A stretch of 64,000 bases of DNA from positions 11,399 through 75,398 of the forward strand of contig JASFYF010000001.1 of NCBI GenBank assembly GCA_030055465.1. Reading direction: 5' to 3'. The translations under genes were made by a program, and so were the position numbers. The stretch is from Candidatus Nezhaarchaeota archaeon. GTDB lineage: Archaea; Thermoproteota; Methanomethylicia; Nezhaarchaeales; WYZ-LMO8. The notes below the pieces were generated by a model, which saw only the letters and a list, made by a program, of their open reading frames with translations, had not been told where the DNA came from and made no database searches. Below are positions 7,908-17,223 of the stretch, one piece after another; the first letter of the stretch is position 1, and each line of letters begins with the position of its first letter.

Positions 7908-8870
7908 ATGAGTGTCGACTACAAGAACGATATCTTGAGGTACCTGTATTTTAATGGTGGCAGGGTCAGCTCACTTAAATTAGAGAAGGAGCTTGAAGAA
8001 AGGGGCATAAAGCTTAGCGCTAGCGCCATTAGATATCACTTGAGAACATTAGAGTCTTTAGGCTACGTAACGACGACAAGAAGGGGCAGCATGATAACTG
8101 AGAGGGGTATAGAAGAAATCTGGAGGTCTAATGTTCATAAACGCATAGGCTTTTTCAGAGATTTTATGGCTGAAATAATTTACAATACCAAGTTCGATAT
8201 TGAATGCGGTGAAGGCGTAGTAAGCGTTAATACTACGATGGTTCACAGATCAAGACTTGACGAATGTCTAGAGTTTATGCGCAAACTAAAGGGCACGTGT
8301 CTTTGTATATACCCAAAGATAAAGATAGCATATGAGGGGGAAAGAGTAGGCAATGTTGTAATCCCCAAAGAGGGGGCCTGTATAATCACGTTGTGTAGCC
8401 TCATATTCGATGCTGCCTTATTTCATTTCGGCATACCTCTGACCCAGATACTGGCAGGCTACGTAGAGCTCGAAGAATGGTGTATGACAAGGTTTACCGA
8501 CGTCATAATGTTCGAGGGAACATCCTTGGACCCTATAATAACGCTTCTAAGCCTCAAACAGACATCTATAGCAAAAACACCCATCACCGGCAGAGGAGTT
8601 GTGATTGGCGAGCTCATAAAGGTTCCCGAATCCTCTTTCAAAGACTTAAAACTGGTGTTTTCCAAACTTGAAAAGCTAAATATAAGATGTCTCAAAACTT
8701 TTGGATCTGCTGGCAAGCCGATTTTAGGAATAAATGTTGGTGAGAACGTGGGTGTGGTATTTAGCGTCGGCATAAATATGGTGGCTCCAATACTTGAACG
8801 AAACATACCGTGTAAGATACGTGGAGCCACGACGATGATGGATATAGGTGACCTCGATGAAGAGCTCTGA
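7908..8870 (+). CDS. NrpR-family transcriptional regulator (winged helix plus one effector domain)
   Basis: 320 residues. A winged-helix domain (HTH_12 type) covers about 5-68, including the recognition-helix stretch SASAIRYHLRTLESLGY. An NrpR/DUF128 effector domain fills about 75-310. Methanogen NrpR represses nif and glnA and is released by 2-oxoglutarate; many NrpR proteins have two effector domains, whereas here there is one. The gene starts 65 bases after the molybdenum enzyme and probably shares its transcript, so it may control that enzyme rather than nitrogen genes, although glnK, amt, GOGAT and glnA lie 25-33 kb away. Its 3' end overlaps the microprotein start at 8857. Family assignment is fairly sure, target is not. 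Confidence 0.8.
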   Translation: MSVDYKNDILRYLYFNGGRVSSLKLEKELEERGIKLSASAIRYHLRTLESLGYVTTTRRGSMITERGIEEIWRSNVHKRIGFFRDFMAEIIYNTKFDIECGEGVVSVNTTMVHRSRLDECLEFMRKLKGTCLCIYPKIKIAYEGERVGNVVIPKEGACIITLCSLIFDAALFHFGIPLTQILAGYVELEEWCMTRFTDVIMFEGTSLDPIITLLSLKQTSIAKTPITGRGVVIGELIKVPESSFKDLKLVFSKLEKLNIRCLKTFGSAGKPILGINVGENVGVVFSVGINMVAPILERNIPCKIRGATTMMDIGDLDEEL

Positions 8871-8982
8871 AAAAAACGCTTGCATCTTTAAGGCTTCCTG
8901 TAGTGGCTATCCTTCAAGGTGTGAAGAATGCAAAAATGCCGAGTGGAAGGCCCTCATAGCTTACGTTAATGCTTGCGGCTAA
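8857..8982 (+). CDS. Cys-rich microprotein, 41 aa
   Basis: ATG at 8857 to TAA at 8982, overlapping the last 14 bases of the NrpR-like gene in another frame. The product has five cysteines (9, 15, 22, 25, 40); the spacing C-x5-C-x6-C-x2-C suggests a small metal-binding knuckle. Charged residues and a single Trp follow. No known family recognised. Translational coupling to the regulator and the close stop-start overlap argue that it is real, perhaps a modulator of the regulator or of the molybdenum enzyme. It could still be chance, since the ORF is short. Confidence 0.5.
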   Translation: MKSSEKNACIFKASCSGYPSRCEECKNAEWKALIAYVNACG

Positions 8983-9005
8983 AAAACAAAAATAATGAAG
9001 GGGTA

Positions 9006-10412
9006 TTATTGTGCAGTTCTTTTCTCTTCTTTCTTTCCGCTTAGGAGGTTCGCTATTATTAAAACTACAGCCGATATTATGAGTGGAATGAAAAGTTCCG
9101 AGTACTTCGGAACCTTAAATATCGTGTACATCAAGATCAATGTGACTTCGCTAATAATCATCGAAGCTATTACCCCGTATTTGCTTGTCCTCTTCCAGTA
9201 CATCCCCAGCACTATTGGCCAAAATATCGCCACAGCGATAATTTGAGCAGCCATAGTTGATATGGTCATTATTAACTCTATAGTCTGCAGTGAAAAGAGA
9301 ATCGCCAAAGCGCCAATTATTACAACGCCAAGTATAGACAGCTTTCTAAGGGTGCTAGTTGAGGTTGCGGGTTTTATGGCCGCAACAATGTCGTTTGATA
9401 ATGAGGCTCCACAAGCTAGTAAGAAGCTGTCTAGTGTAGACATCATTGCTGCAAGCAAGCCTGCCAACATTAAACCGGCAACTGCTGGAGGCAGAAAATC
9501 ATTGATCAGTAAGTAAACTACTTGGTCTGGTCTTGTAAGCTTCGCGTATATCGCGAGTCCCGCGATTCCCAATAACTCAGCACCTATGAAGTGTTGTACT
9601 ACAAAGAACGTTGAACCGATTAGCGTTGTACGTTTTGCAGTTTTCTCATCTTGAGAAGCGAAAATGCGCATGTGAAGGTTGGGCATTGCTATAAACCCAA
9701 AGGTCCAAGATAGGCATAAACCCATAAAACTGATGTAGGGCAAGGTGATCGTGTTGGCATGTGAATGCATTTGAACTGCCTTTGCAACCGCCTCGGAGGG
9801 CCCTCCCAAAAGAAACATCATGTACCATCCAAAACCCAGACAGAAGACGAGCATCAGGGCTCCTTGGATAGCATCTGTGAGAGTGGTCGCCCACATACCT
9901 CCAAGTGCTACGTATATTATGAATACTGAGCCTACAAGTATTACGCACCACAAATAGTCGATCCCGGTAAACATGTTTAGCATTAAACCAGCACCTATGA
10001 GTTGCGGTACCGAGTACGTGAGAAGGCCTATGATCACTATGATGCCTGCTATGATCCTCACTATTCGAGAGTCATACCTTTCGGAGAGGAACTCTGCTAT
10101 TGTGCGTTTGCCGGAAAGTCTAAGCTTCCAGGCTACCAGCATAGTGGCTATGAAACCACCAGTCACAGGGCCTAATACATTGTTATAACCGAGCGGAATT
10201 CCGTAGACAAACATCAATCCCGGGACGCCCACGGCACCTGTAGCACTCATCATTGCAGTGTAGTAAGCAATCCCGTTAAGCCATTTGCCTATCTTACGCC
10301 CAGCAACCAAGTAATCATCGTAGGTCCTGCTCCTTCTTTCAGCCCATATACCTATCAATATACATACAGCTATGTAGACAGTTATTATTGTTATTATTAT
10401 TTCTGAGGACAT
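9006..10412 (-). CDS. Sodium:solute symporter (SSS family)
   Basis: 468 residues, about 12-13 hydrophobic segments, LeuT-fold SSS family. Recognisable stretches are YLVAGRKIG after the first helix, the MMSATGAVGVPG segment of helix two, and LAAMMSTLDSFLLACG, which holds the Ser/Thr residues that form the second sodium site. This imports an organic solute with Na+; monocarboxylates are common for carriers of this type paired with a small partner, but the ligand cannot be read here. Preceded by a 70-residue membrane protein six bases upstream. Convergent with the microprotein gene, leaving only 23 bases between their ends. Confidence 0.88.
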   Translation of the reverse strand: MSSEIIITIITVYIAVCILIGIWAERRSRTYDDYLVAGRKIGKWLNGIAYYTAMMSATGAVGVPGLMFVYGIPLGYNNVLGPVTGGFIATMLVAWKLRLSGKRTIAEFLSERYDSRIVRIIAGIIVIIGLLTYSVPQLIGAGLMLNMFTGIDYLWCVILVGSVFIIYVALGGMWATTLTDAIQGALMLVFCLGFGWYMMFLLGGPSEAVAKAVQMHSHANTITLPYISFMGLCLSWTFGFIAMPNLHMRIFASQDEKTAKRTTLIGSTFFVVQHFIGAELLGIAGLAIYAKLTRPDQVVYLLINDFLPPAVAGLMLAGLLAAMMSTLDSFLLACGASLSNDIVAAIKPATSTSTLRKLSILGVVIIGALAILFSLQTIELIMTISTMAAQIIAVAIFWPIVLGMYWKRTSKYGVIASMIISEVTLILMYTIFKVPKYSELFIPLIISAVVLIIANLLSGKKEEKRTAQ

Positions 10413-10418
10413 AGAAAA

Positions 10419-10631
10419 CTACCCCTTCTCCTTTACACGACTGGGTCTTTCGTCGACGTAGATCCATAGGGCCGTTAACACTGGCATTATTATGATGCCC
10501 GTAAAGAACGTACCCCAAAACGTTATTGGCATTCCCAAGGCATATGCTGTGAAAAACTCGGGGACGTAGTTCAGAAGTATTACTATGAAGCCTATTAACG
10601 TAAAGATCAAGGCAGTTTTTTCTCTAGACAT
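10419..10631 (-). CDS. Small membrane protein, probable SSS symporter partner, 70 aa
   Basis: Two hydrophobic segments (about residues 7-27 and 38-60) connected by a short loop and ending in a basic, soluble tail. Start ATG at 10631 with a GGAG about ten bases upstream. It is six bases from the symporter gene. Small two-helix proteins (DUF485/DUF997/DUF4212 types) commonly accompany SSS carriers for organic acids, so the same role is inferred. The exact family cannot be assigned by eye. Confidence 0.7.
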   Translation of the reverse strand: MSREKTALIFTLIGFIVILLNYVPEFFTAYALGMPITFWGTFFTGIIIMPVLTALWIYVDERPSRVKEKG

Positions 10632-11209
10632 GATTTCACTTCTCCATCATTTTTATTTTATTGGATTCTATATTAATTATCATCGGTGCAGAATTTATAA
10701 ACTTTAAGATAAGATTGATTAGCGCTAATTTTTCAAGTAAATCATTATCTTTCAGGTTAAGAAAAACTTAGAGTCTCGCAAACTAGCATTAACTCTTATT
10801 GTCAATACCCCGAAATGCACCAGCTATTCTCCTAGCACTTCAATATGGCGAAGTTTAGTAATCTGGTACAAGTCCTACTTCACTCCTTTAGGATAAGCCC
10901 AGGCGTTTTGCTAAAATCCGTTGTACTATGAATATACAATTCAAGGCCTTGTTTCCATTCCACCATTTCTACATAAGCTACTTCTATGATTTATTCGACT
11001 TCTTTGCTTCGGAGTCAGCTAGAATCCTATGCACAAAATTGTTGCATAGGTATATGTTCGGGCAAACCATAATAAATGAATTAATCAAAGCCGTGAAGTT
11101 TTCACAACTACTTAAGCCTCATAAACATGTCGCAACCCATAGTTTGCAAGGAAACAAGGAGAAGCGAACGTCCTATGATCCCACCTCTCCTATATGAGGA
11201 TGAAGGGCT
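10632..11209. other. 578-bp intergenic stretch
   Basis: AT-rich near the symporter operon start, with TATA-like TTTATAA around 10690 that may serve the 10631 gene on the minus strand. A plus-strand ORF at 10928-11197 has no recognisable protein character. Nothing else is supported. Confidence 0.5.
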
Positions 11210-12716
11210 TCACCACCATCTTTGCATGATTACTTTCCTGTCGGTGAAGAAGTCCACCGCGTCCATCTGTCCATGCAGTACTCCGAAGAAGCTCTTCTTG
11301 CGGCCCGGAAACGGGAAGAACTGCTGTGGTTGCGCTACAGCCATGTTTATGGCTACGTTGCCGGCCTGCACACGCCTAGCGAACTCTCTCGCCCACTTCC
11401 CGCTGGAGGTGTATATGGTTCCAGTATTACCGTACTTGCGGTTGTTGGCTATCTCTAGGGCTTCATCGAAGGTTGAGGCCTTAAGTATCGGCATCACGGG
11501 CCCGAAAACCTCCTCTTGTGCTATCTCGCTGTCCGGGGCAACATCGGTAAGTATGGTTGGGCCCAGGTAGAAGCCACCGGAGTATTCATCATCGACCTTT
11601 AGGCTTCTGCCGTCCAGAAGCAGCTTGGCGCCCCCCTCAATGGCCCGCTCTATCATCCCGCTTACCCTCTCCACGGACTTGCTCGAAGCCAGCGGACCCA
11701 TATCAGTCGATTCTAAGAGCTGATACCCCACGCGTTTCTTCTTGACCCTCTCAACTATTTTGTCCACAAAGTTCTCGTAGGCATTGCCCACCCGTTATGA
11801 GTAGGCCTGGAGCTAGGCACCTCTGACCGGCCATATCGAAGAAGCCTCCAACAATGTTTTCTACTGATGGCTCAGCTATGGCATCCGGCATTAAAACAAC
11901 GGGATTCTTCGCTCCGCATTGACACAAGGCCCTCTTACCATGTGCGCTCGCCAGCGCGTACACCTTTTCTCCCGCAGGCGTGGACCCAACAAAAGTTACT
12001 CCTGAAACCTCTGGGTGCGTTACAAGTGCTTGGCTGGTCGAAGCATCTCCATGGACTAGGTTGACGACGCCTGGCGGATACCCCGCCTCCTCGAAGAGGC
12101 CTACAAATATGGTTGTTGGCACGGGGTCCAGCTCACTCGGCTTTACGATAACGGTGTTGCCCAGCGTTATGGCCAGGGGAACGAACCACATGGGTATCAT
12201 AACTGGAAAGTTAAATGGCGTTATCACGGCGAAGACGCCTAGGGGTTCCCTGACGACCTCCATGTCTATCTCCGGGTCTGCCTTGGCCAAGTTCATTATC
12301 TTCCTGTTGAACGCTAGGAGATGTGGAGCACCAAGAGCGGCGTCAACGGCTTCAACTGCCCTACGCACCTCGGCCACACCCTCCTTAACGGTCTTCCCCA
12401 CGTTCTGGGCCACTATAACCGCAAGATCCTCCACCTCTTGCTCAATCAACGTTTTAAGCTTCACCAAGTATTGCAGTCTATCGAACACCGGGAGGTTAGA
12501 CCACTTTTCGTAAGCCCGTGCAGCCGAGCGAACCGCTTCTTCAACATCCTTTGTACCGGATATGGGAACCTCGGCGATAACCCTACCCAAACCCGGGTCA
12601 TAGGATTTAAGGCATTTAACACTGTCGGATTCAACATGTCTGTTATTTATAAAGTTCGGTAGCAAGCCATATCCTTCCGAAAATTGCCTCCTAGCTGAGT
12701 TCAACATCCTCTTCAT
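11210..12716 (-). pseudogene. CoA-acylating aldehyde dehydrogenase (methylmalonate-semialdehyde type), frameshifted
   Basis: Two overlapping frames together encode one complete aldehyde dehydrogenase. Residues from 12716 carry the cofactor-binding stretch ITPFNFPVMIPMW, VKPSELDP and the catalytic GQRC; the frame then fails after GLLIT, and translation of the other frame resumes with VGNAYENFVDKI and runs to the normal C-terminus at 11210. One extra base in a GGG run (plus-strand CCC at 11791-11793) explains everything. The PFNFP and GQRC context matches methylmalonate/malonate-semialdehyde dehydrogenases, which make acyl-CoA from a semialdehyde without a general-base Glu. Either a recent pseudogene or a base-call error. 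Convergent with nothing; the MFS gene lies upstream on the same strand. Confidence 0.85.
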
Positions 12717-12752
12717 TTCTACATAACCTAATTATTAAATAATTTAATGAAT

Positions 12753-14057
12753 TTAAGATTTAAAACTATGTGTTGCGTCACGCTTTTTAAGTGAAACAAC
12801 TACCATGTATAAAATTATTAAGTAAATCTTGAAGATTTGTCTGAGCGTGGACCTCAACTTTCTAGGCTTAATAAATTCGCCTCCACAAATTTCACGCAAC
12901 CTTTTCAATATAGTTCTGGACAGCTGGTCGCTAAACCACAATGTCAAAATACCCAACAAAATCAAGAACGAAATCGCTGATAACGAATGAAAAGAATACA
13001 TGATTCCAACAACATCTGTTACAACTCCAAGAATTATTGGTGATGCAAAGCCTCCGACATCCCAGAAGGCCCTCCAAATGCCTGTTGCTACCCCTATTAG
13101 GTGACGAGGCACCGAAGAGACTACGAAGATCGGCGTGGTGGATGAAGAGATGCCATATGAAAGCGCCGTAATGGATGCGAATACCAAGAACAGCGCTGTG
13201 GACTTCGTCAATGCAATTGATGATGTGGCTGTAATAGCGCATAAAAAGCTTATAATGTAGCTGAGGATGCGAAGCTTTGCCTCAAGTTTGTCAAATAATA
13301 TGCTTACTATGACTGCTCCGAGGGCAACGCTCAAGCCTCTAAGCCCCATCATGAGTCCAACGTCCATGAGTTCCATATTCAAAGCATACTTTGCATAAAT
13401 TGGAAGCACCATTGTCATGCCTACTTCGATTATGTTGGCGCCAAATATAGCGAGGCTCGCTATTTTCATATCTTTGAACTTGATAACCTTGGATATGTTT
13501 CGAGCTTGCAGAGCAATTTTGGTACGCGAAACGCTGCTTTTACAGGCTACTTCATGATTTTTCATCACCCCAGAGATCATAGCTGATATGGCAGTAGCCA
13601 ACAATGTAAACCCTGTTACGGCGAAGGTAAGCCTAAAGCCAATAAGACCTCCAAGGTAACCTCCCAAGGAGGCTCCGCTAGTGAGTGCACAGGACTCTAC
13701 AGCTTGAAGGGTGCCGAAGGCTTTCCCTCTAACGTGTGAGGCTGCCTGCTCCGATATATAGGATATAGTTGCCACAAAAAAGCTGACAGCACCCAGAGCT
13801 GCTAGCATCCGTGTAGCGGTGACCTGCCATATGTCTGTTGTCAATGAGAGGAGGAGATAAGAAGAAGAGCTTGTGAGAATCCCCAAGATCATGAGTCTAC
13901 GCTTGGAGATAACATTGGATACGATGCCGATGGGGATTTCAAGGCATGCACGTACGAGCCATAACGCCAGCACTGGCAGGCCCACAAGCAACATTGACTC
14001 TACAAGTTCCTTTGAATATAGAGACAGCAGTGCGTTGACGACTCCGTAAGCAAACAT
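12753..14057 (-). CDS. Major facilitator superfamily transporter
   Basis: 434 residues with about 12 hydrophobic segments and an intracellular loop 2-3 of basic type (SKRRLMILG). The last 40 residues are basic and non-membrane. Substrate unknown; position between the dehydrogenase and flavoprotein operon 2 suggests carbon-substrate uptake. The start is uncertain: the frame stays open for 29 further codons (to 14144) and those encode what looks like the normal MFS N-terminus (WISTLKVRSREYLVL then CTSGFAIM), but no ATG, GTG or TTG occurs there. A rare start codon or a small frameshift near an out-of-frame ATG at 14122 would explain this. Confidence 0.8.
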   Translation of the reverse strand: MFAYGVVNALLSLYSKELVESMLLVGLPVLALWLVRACLEIPIGIVSNVISKRRLMILGILTSSSSYLLLSLTTDIWQVTATRMLAALGAVSFFVATISYISEQAASHVRGKAFGTLQAVESCALTSGASLGGYLGGLIGFRLTFAVTGFTLLATAISAMISGVMKNHEVACKSSVSRTKIALQARNISKVIKFKDMKIASLAIFGANIIEVGMTMVLPIYAKYALNMELMDVGLMMGLRGLSVALGAVIVSILFDKLEAKLRILSYIISFLCAITATSSIALTKSTALFLVFASITALSYGISSSTTPIFVVSSVPRHLIGVATGIWRAFWDVGGFASPIILGVVTDVVGIMYSFHSLSAISFLILLGILTLWFSDQLSRTILKRLREICGGEFIKPRKLRSTLRQIFKIYLIILYMVVVSLKKRDATHSFKS

Positions 14058-14293
14058 TATGGCAAAACCCGACGTGCAGAGTACAAGGTACTCGCGGCTT
14101 CTAACTTTAAGCGTGGAAATCCACCTCCATAGAAACGTTGTGTATTAACGCGGCTTCTAGGTAGATGAGGCAGAAAGTCATGGTACGGCTACCTGCGGAG
14201 TCAAGTATTATAAAGTAAAAGGACATGAAGAAAAAGTAAGGATGATTTCTTAGAAAAAAGAATTTTTGAATTCGCTTTTAGGACCTTCTGGCC

Positions 14294-14462
14294 TCACTTG
14301 TTTGGGATTTGAAGGGCTTTTCGACGCTTATACAGGGCCTCTTGAATATGTTTAAAGCTCTCCATTGCTATGTCGTCCTCAGTCTTGGTCAACGGACGCT
14401 CTCGGTACTTCTTTTTCCTCCACTCGAATATCCATTCGAAAAAAGGCTTTCTCTGATGTCAT
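14294..14462 (-). pseudogene. Small charged helical protein at the end of operon 2, with a T6 frameshift
   Basis: An ATG at 14462, preceded by AGGAGG, opens a frame that after MTSEKAFF is out of phase. Skipping one T in the run of six (plus-strand AAAAAA near 14438-14443) yields a 55-residue protein with EWIFEWRKKKY, matching the FEWRR core and size of the protein at 331-537, and ending at TGA 14294. It follows the flavoprotein gene at 14477 exactly as its paralogue does. Either a +1 slippage site, a recent mutation or a homopolymer sequencing error; the conserved downstream frame favours a recent or technical cause. Confidence 0.6.
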
Positions 14463-14476
14463 CTTTATTTACCTCC

Positions 14477-15976
14477 TCATGTTGTGGCGTACCCCCAGTT
14501 GGGTAAAGATGCCGGGAACAGCGTCGCCGGCGAGAATATGTCGTCTGGGTCTACTTCTTTTCTGAACGAGAACGCAACTTCGACTAGGCTTGGATTCATT
14601 GTGAGGGGCTGCGCTCCCTGATATGAGGAGTAAAATCCATGTGCTCTCAGGTTCTCTTTAAGTTTCGCATCTAGACGAGCTATGTTTTGAAGTATTACGG
14701 GATCTTGAGTGTGGCCTTCTGATGTTATTTCCAACCTGCATATATGGGCTCCCTCCGCGGGATGAGCTATGGCTCCCAGGCTGAACTCTGCGCGAGGATA
14801 ATTGTTTGGGTTTCCAGCCCACTCGTCCTCTAATATTGTCTTTGCGAAGATCTTGTAGACTTCAGGCATGGTCTCCATTGTGCACATGACGTGAGCACCT
14901 ATAGCTGGCTTTCTCCAACCCCAGTATTTTATTGCACCCCAGCTACACATGTTCGCAGTAGATGCTATTTGAGTGTCATCGAATATTCTCCAAGGCGGAA
15001 ACCTTTCAGATATGAATCTCCCTCCATTTCTTCTCGCGATCTCCCTCATGATTTTTTCCTCGTATTCGACTCTGCGCTTGGTGCCGCACGTTGAGGCTGC
15101 AAGCATGAACTCAGGGCTGAACCTGTTCACCCTGTACTGAGAAAAACCTGCATCGCATGCGTAGGACGAGTACTTGTGACCGGCGTAAAACAGAAGTCCA
15201 TGGCCTATCTCCCTCTTGGCTATCTCCTCTAAGGCCTTGCAGACGTTGTCTATGTCGTTGAAGTAGGATATGACGGTCCGGAACTCCGTGCCCAGCGGCC
15301 AACACTTAACTGATCCTTTAGTAACAACACCCATTATTCCGAAAGGCCTAGACATGTACTGAGCAGATGGACCAGGTCCGTGAGGCCAATAGCTGTTTTC
15401 AGTGTCAAACTCGTTGGACCAGGTACCTATGCGGTAGATATTTCCATCAGCCATTACGATCTCGTATCCCAGTATTTGTCTGTAGTTCCAACCAACCTTA
15501 TTGTCGCCCCTGTTATCTATACCGTGGCATATGATGTTTGAAACTACAGAGACTGTTGAAGGCGCTCCGGGAACAGGGACGTATAGCCCCCTTTTCTGGA
15601 GCTCCGAGTTTAACATTGCGAAAGTAACCCCTGGCTCTACGACGGCTCTGAAGTTTTCCTCGTCTATTTCGATTATCTTCTTCATCCTCTTGCTCATGTC
15701 AATGAGTATCCCTCCACGTCTAGGAATGTGCCAGCTCCTAGTATTCACACCCGTGGTGGCAACGTAGATTGGAATCTTAAATTCCCTGGCCAGAATAACT
15801 GTTTCTTGGACCTCTGCAACGCTTGAAGGTATCACTACGTAGTCGGGGGTTCGGGGCCTTCGCAAAGTGCTTAAGGTGCCCACGTCTCTCGAGTAGGATA
15901 CAAGTATCGCGGGGTCGTTTGAAACCCATTCGGGCCCGACAATCTTTTTCAACTTGTTGTATATGGCGTCATCCAT
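14477..15976 (-). CDS. VAO/PCMH-superfamily FAD-dependent oxidoreductase, subunit A of module 2
   Basis: 499 residues, clearly paralogous to the subunit at 551-2047. FAD_binding_4 domain at about 45-230 with the TTGVNTRSW turn near 74-82, GAPSTV near 137 and WPHGPGPS near 193; C-terminal cap to about 490. In place of the GSG turn of subunit A1 it has TTG, so the flavin pocket differs. The ending EVDPDDIFSPATL follows the VDPxxI pattern of the family. Cytoplasmic, no signal. Ten bases downstream of the Fe-S gene. The divergence between modules 1 and 2 suggests different substrates of one general class. Confidence 0.88.
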   Translation of the reverse strand: MDDAIYNKLKKIVGPEWVSNDPAILVSYSRDVGTLSTLRRPRTPDYVVIPSSVAEVQETVILAREFKIPIYVATTGVNTRSWHIPRRGGILIDMSKRMKKIIEIDEENFRAVVEPGVTFAMLNSELQKRGLYVPVPGAPSTVSVVSNIICHGIDNRGDNKVGWNYRQILGYEIVMADGNIYRIGTWSNEFDTENSYWPHGPGPSAQYMSRPFGIMGVVTKGSVKCWPLGTEFRTVISYFNDIDNVCKALEEIAKREIGHGLLFYAGHKYSSYACDAGFSQYRVNRFSPEFMLAASTCGTKRRVEYEEKIMREIARRNGGRFISERFPPWRIFDDTQIASTANMCSWGAIKYWGWRKPAIGAHVMCTMETMPEVYKIFAKTILEDEWAGNPNNYPRAEFSLGAIAHPAEGAHICRLEITSEGHTQDPVILQNIARLDAKLKENLRAHGFYSSYQGAQPLTMNPSLVEVAFSFRKEVDPDDIFSPATLFPASLPNWGYATT

Positions 15977-15986
15977 AACTCTTCAC

Positions 15987-17210
15987 CTACAAACCTAAAG
16001 CCTTTGCCAACAGCTCCATGACGTCATAAGTCTTCATGTTCAATCCGAGCACGCCCGCTGTCTCTAGGAAGTTGTGTTTGCAGAATGGACATATAGATGC
16101 GATTACGTTGGCTCCCGTGCTTTTTGCCTCTTCGAGCCTCATTGAGGCCACTTGCAAAGCGTAGTCTTTGAATTCAGCTCGCACTCCTCCACCGTAACCG
16201 CAGCAGAACGAGTTCAGCCTATTCCTAGGCATTTCAGCGAGATCAATGCCTATGGCCCTCAATATTTCCCTTGGAGGCTCGAACATTCGGAATAACCTTA
16301 AGTGGCAGGGATCATGGTATGTGCTCTTCTCTATAGGCCTCTTCAACTTTATTTTGCCCTTTCCGGCCAGTTCTTTTATTAGAGGTGCGAGCAGCTGCGT
16401 AACGTGAATTACTTCGAGCGGCAGCTTCAATCCGTAGCGCGGAGCCTCTCTAAACGTCTTGTAGCAGCCTGCGCATGATACTATAAGCTTCTTAGCTTTC
16501 ATCTTGCGTAAAACCTCGATGTTATGGGCTAACGTCTCCACACCGCCTTTTACTTGTCCAGTCCTGAAGAGCGGGCTTCCGCAACACCATTCTTCTCCGT
16601 CCATGACAGTAAACGGTATCTCTAAGTGCTCTAGGACTTTGACTGTGGCTTGGGCTATCTCCATGCGCCTGTAAGAGGTTGTGCACCCAACAAAGTAGAC
16701 AACCCCGGACTCTATCAATGACACATCTCGCGGAGCGAAGCCGGAAGGGAGCCACGCAAAGCGGTTTTGGTGCGGCTCACCATATGGATTGTGGTTTACC
16801 TGTACGCTCTCCGCAAACTTTTTATGAGCTGGTAGAGGTCCTTGACCTACTTCAACCGCGTACTCTCTGAGCTTTTCAATAGCCTTCAAAGGGTAACCCC
16901 TACCCGAGAACATGCACCACGCTTCGCATGCCCCACATATTGTACAAGTGTAAATTATGTGCCTAACCCTATCAGACCATTTTACCTCTCCTTCTAGGAG
17001 GGCACGTATCAGCTCATTTCTGCCGCTGGCGTAGTAGGCCTCAAACTTGAACACCTCTCCCGAGGGACACTGATAGTGAAACCTGTGGTCAACGGTGTCG
17101 GGCAAGTACACGTGTTGGCAGTACTTGCATTTAACGCAATGAGTCCAGACCTCTTCATAGTAGTCTTCCAACGAATACCTAGTAACCGGCCATATGTAGT
17201 CTTGAGACAT
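15987..17210 (-). CDS. CCG-domain Fe-S oxidoreductase (GlcF/HdrD-like), module 2
   Basis: 407 residues with the same plan as the module 1 protein: CVKCKYC, then CPS 16 residues after the third Cys; second cluster CTICGACEAWC; CCGSPL and CCGYGG in the C-terminal part, with CAGC and CPFC ends. Here the second cluster keeps the usual fourth Cys (AWC), and the later position that is Cys in module 1 is Gly. It would carry electrons from the FAD subunits to ETF, a quinone/thiol reductase or another acceptor. Located between the two FAD genes with gaps of 10 and 13 bases. Confidence 0.88.
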   Translation of the reverse strand: MSQDYIWPVTRYSLEDYYEEVWTHCVKCKYCQHVYLPDTVDHRFHYQCPSGEVFKFEAYYASGRNELIRALLEGEVKWSDRVRHIIYTCTICGACEAWCMFSGRGYPLKAIEKLREYAVEVGQGPLPAHKKFAESVQVNHNPYGEPHQNRFAWLPSGFAPRDVSLIESGVVYFVGCTTSYRRMEIAQATVKVLEHLEIPFTVMDGEEWCCGSPLFRTGQVKGGVETLAHNIEVLRKMKAKKLIVSCAGCYKTFREAPRYGLKLPLEVIHVTQLLAPLIKELAGKGKIKLKRPIEKSTYHDPCHLRLFRMFEPPREILRAIGIDLAEMPRNRLNSFCCGYGGGVRAEFKDYALQVASMRLEEAKSTGANVIASICPFCKHNFLETAGVLGLNMKTYDVMELLAKALGL

Positions 17211-17223
17211 GAAATGTTACCTC

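Noticed and set aside
10928-11197. Plus-strand ORF of 89 codons
   Set aside because: No family features, low-complexity composition, no ribosome site.
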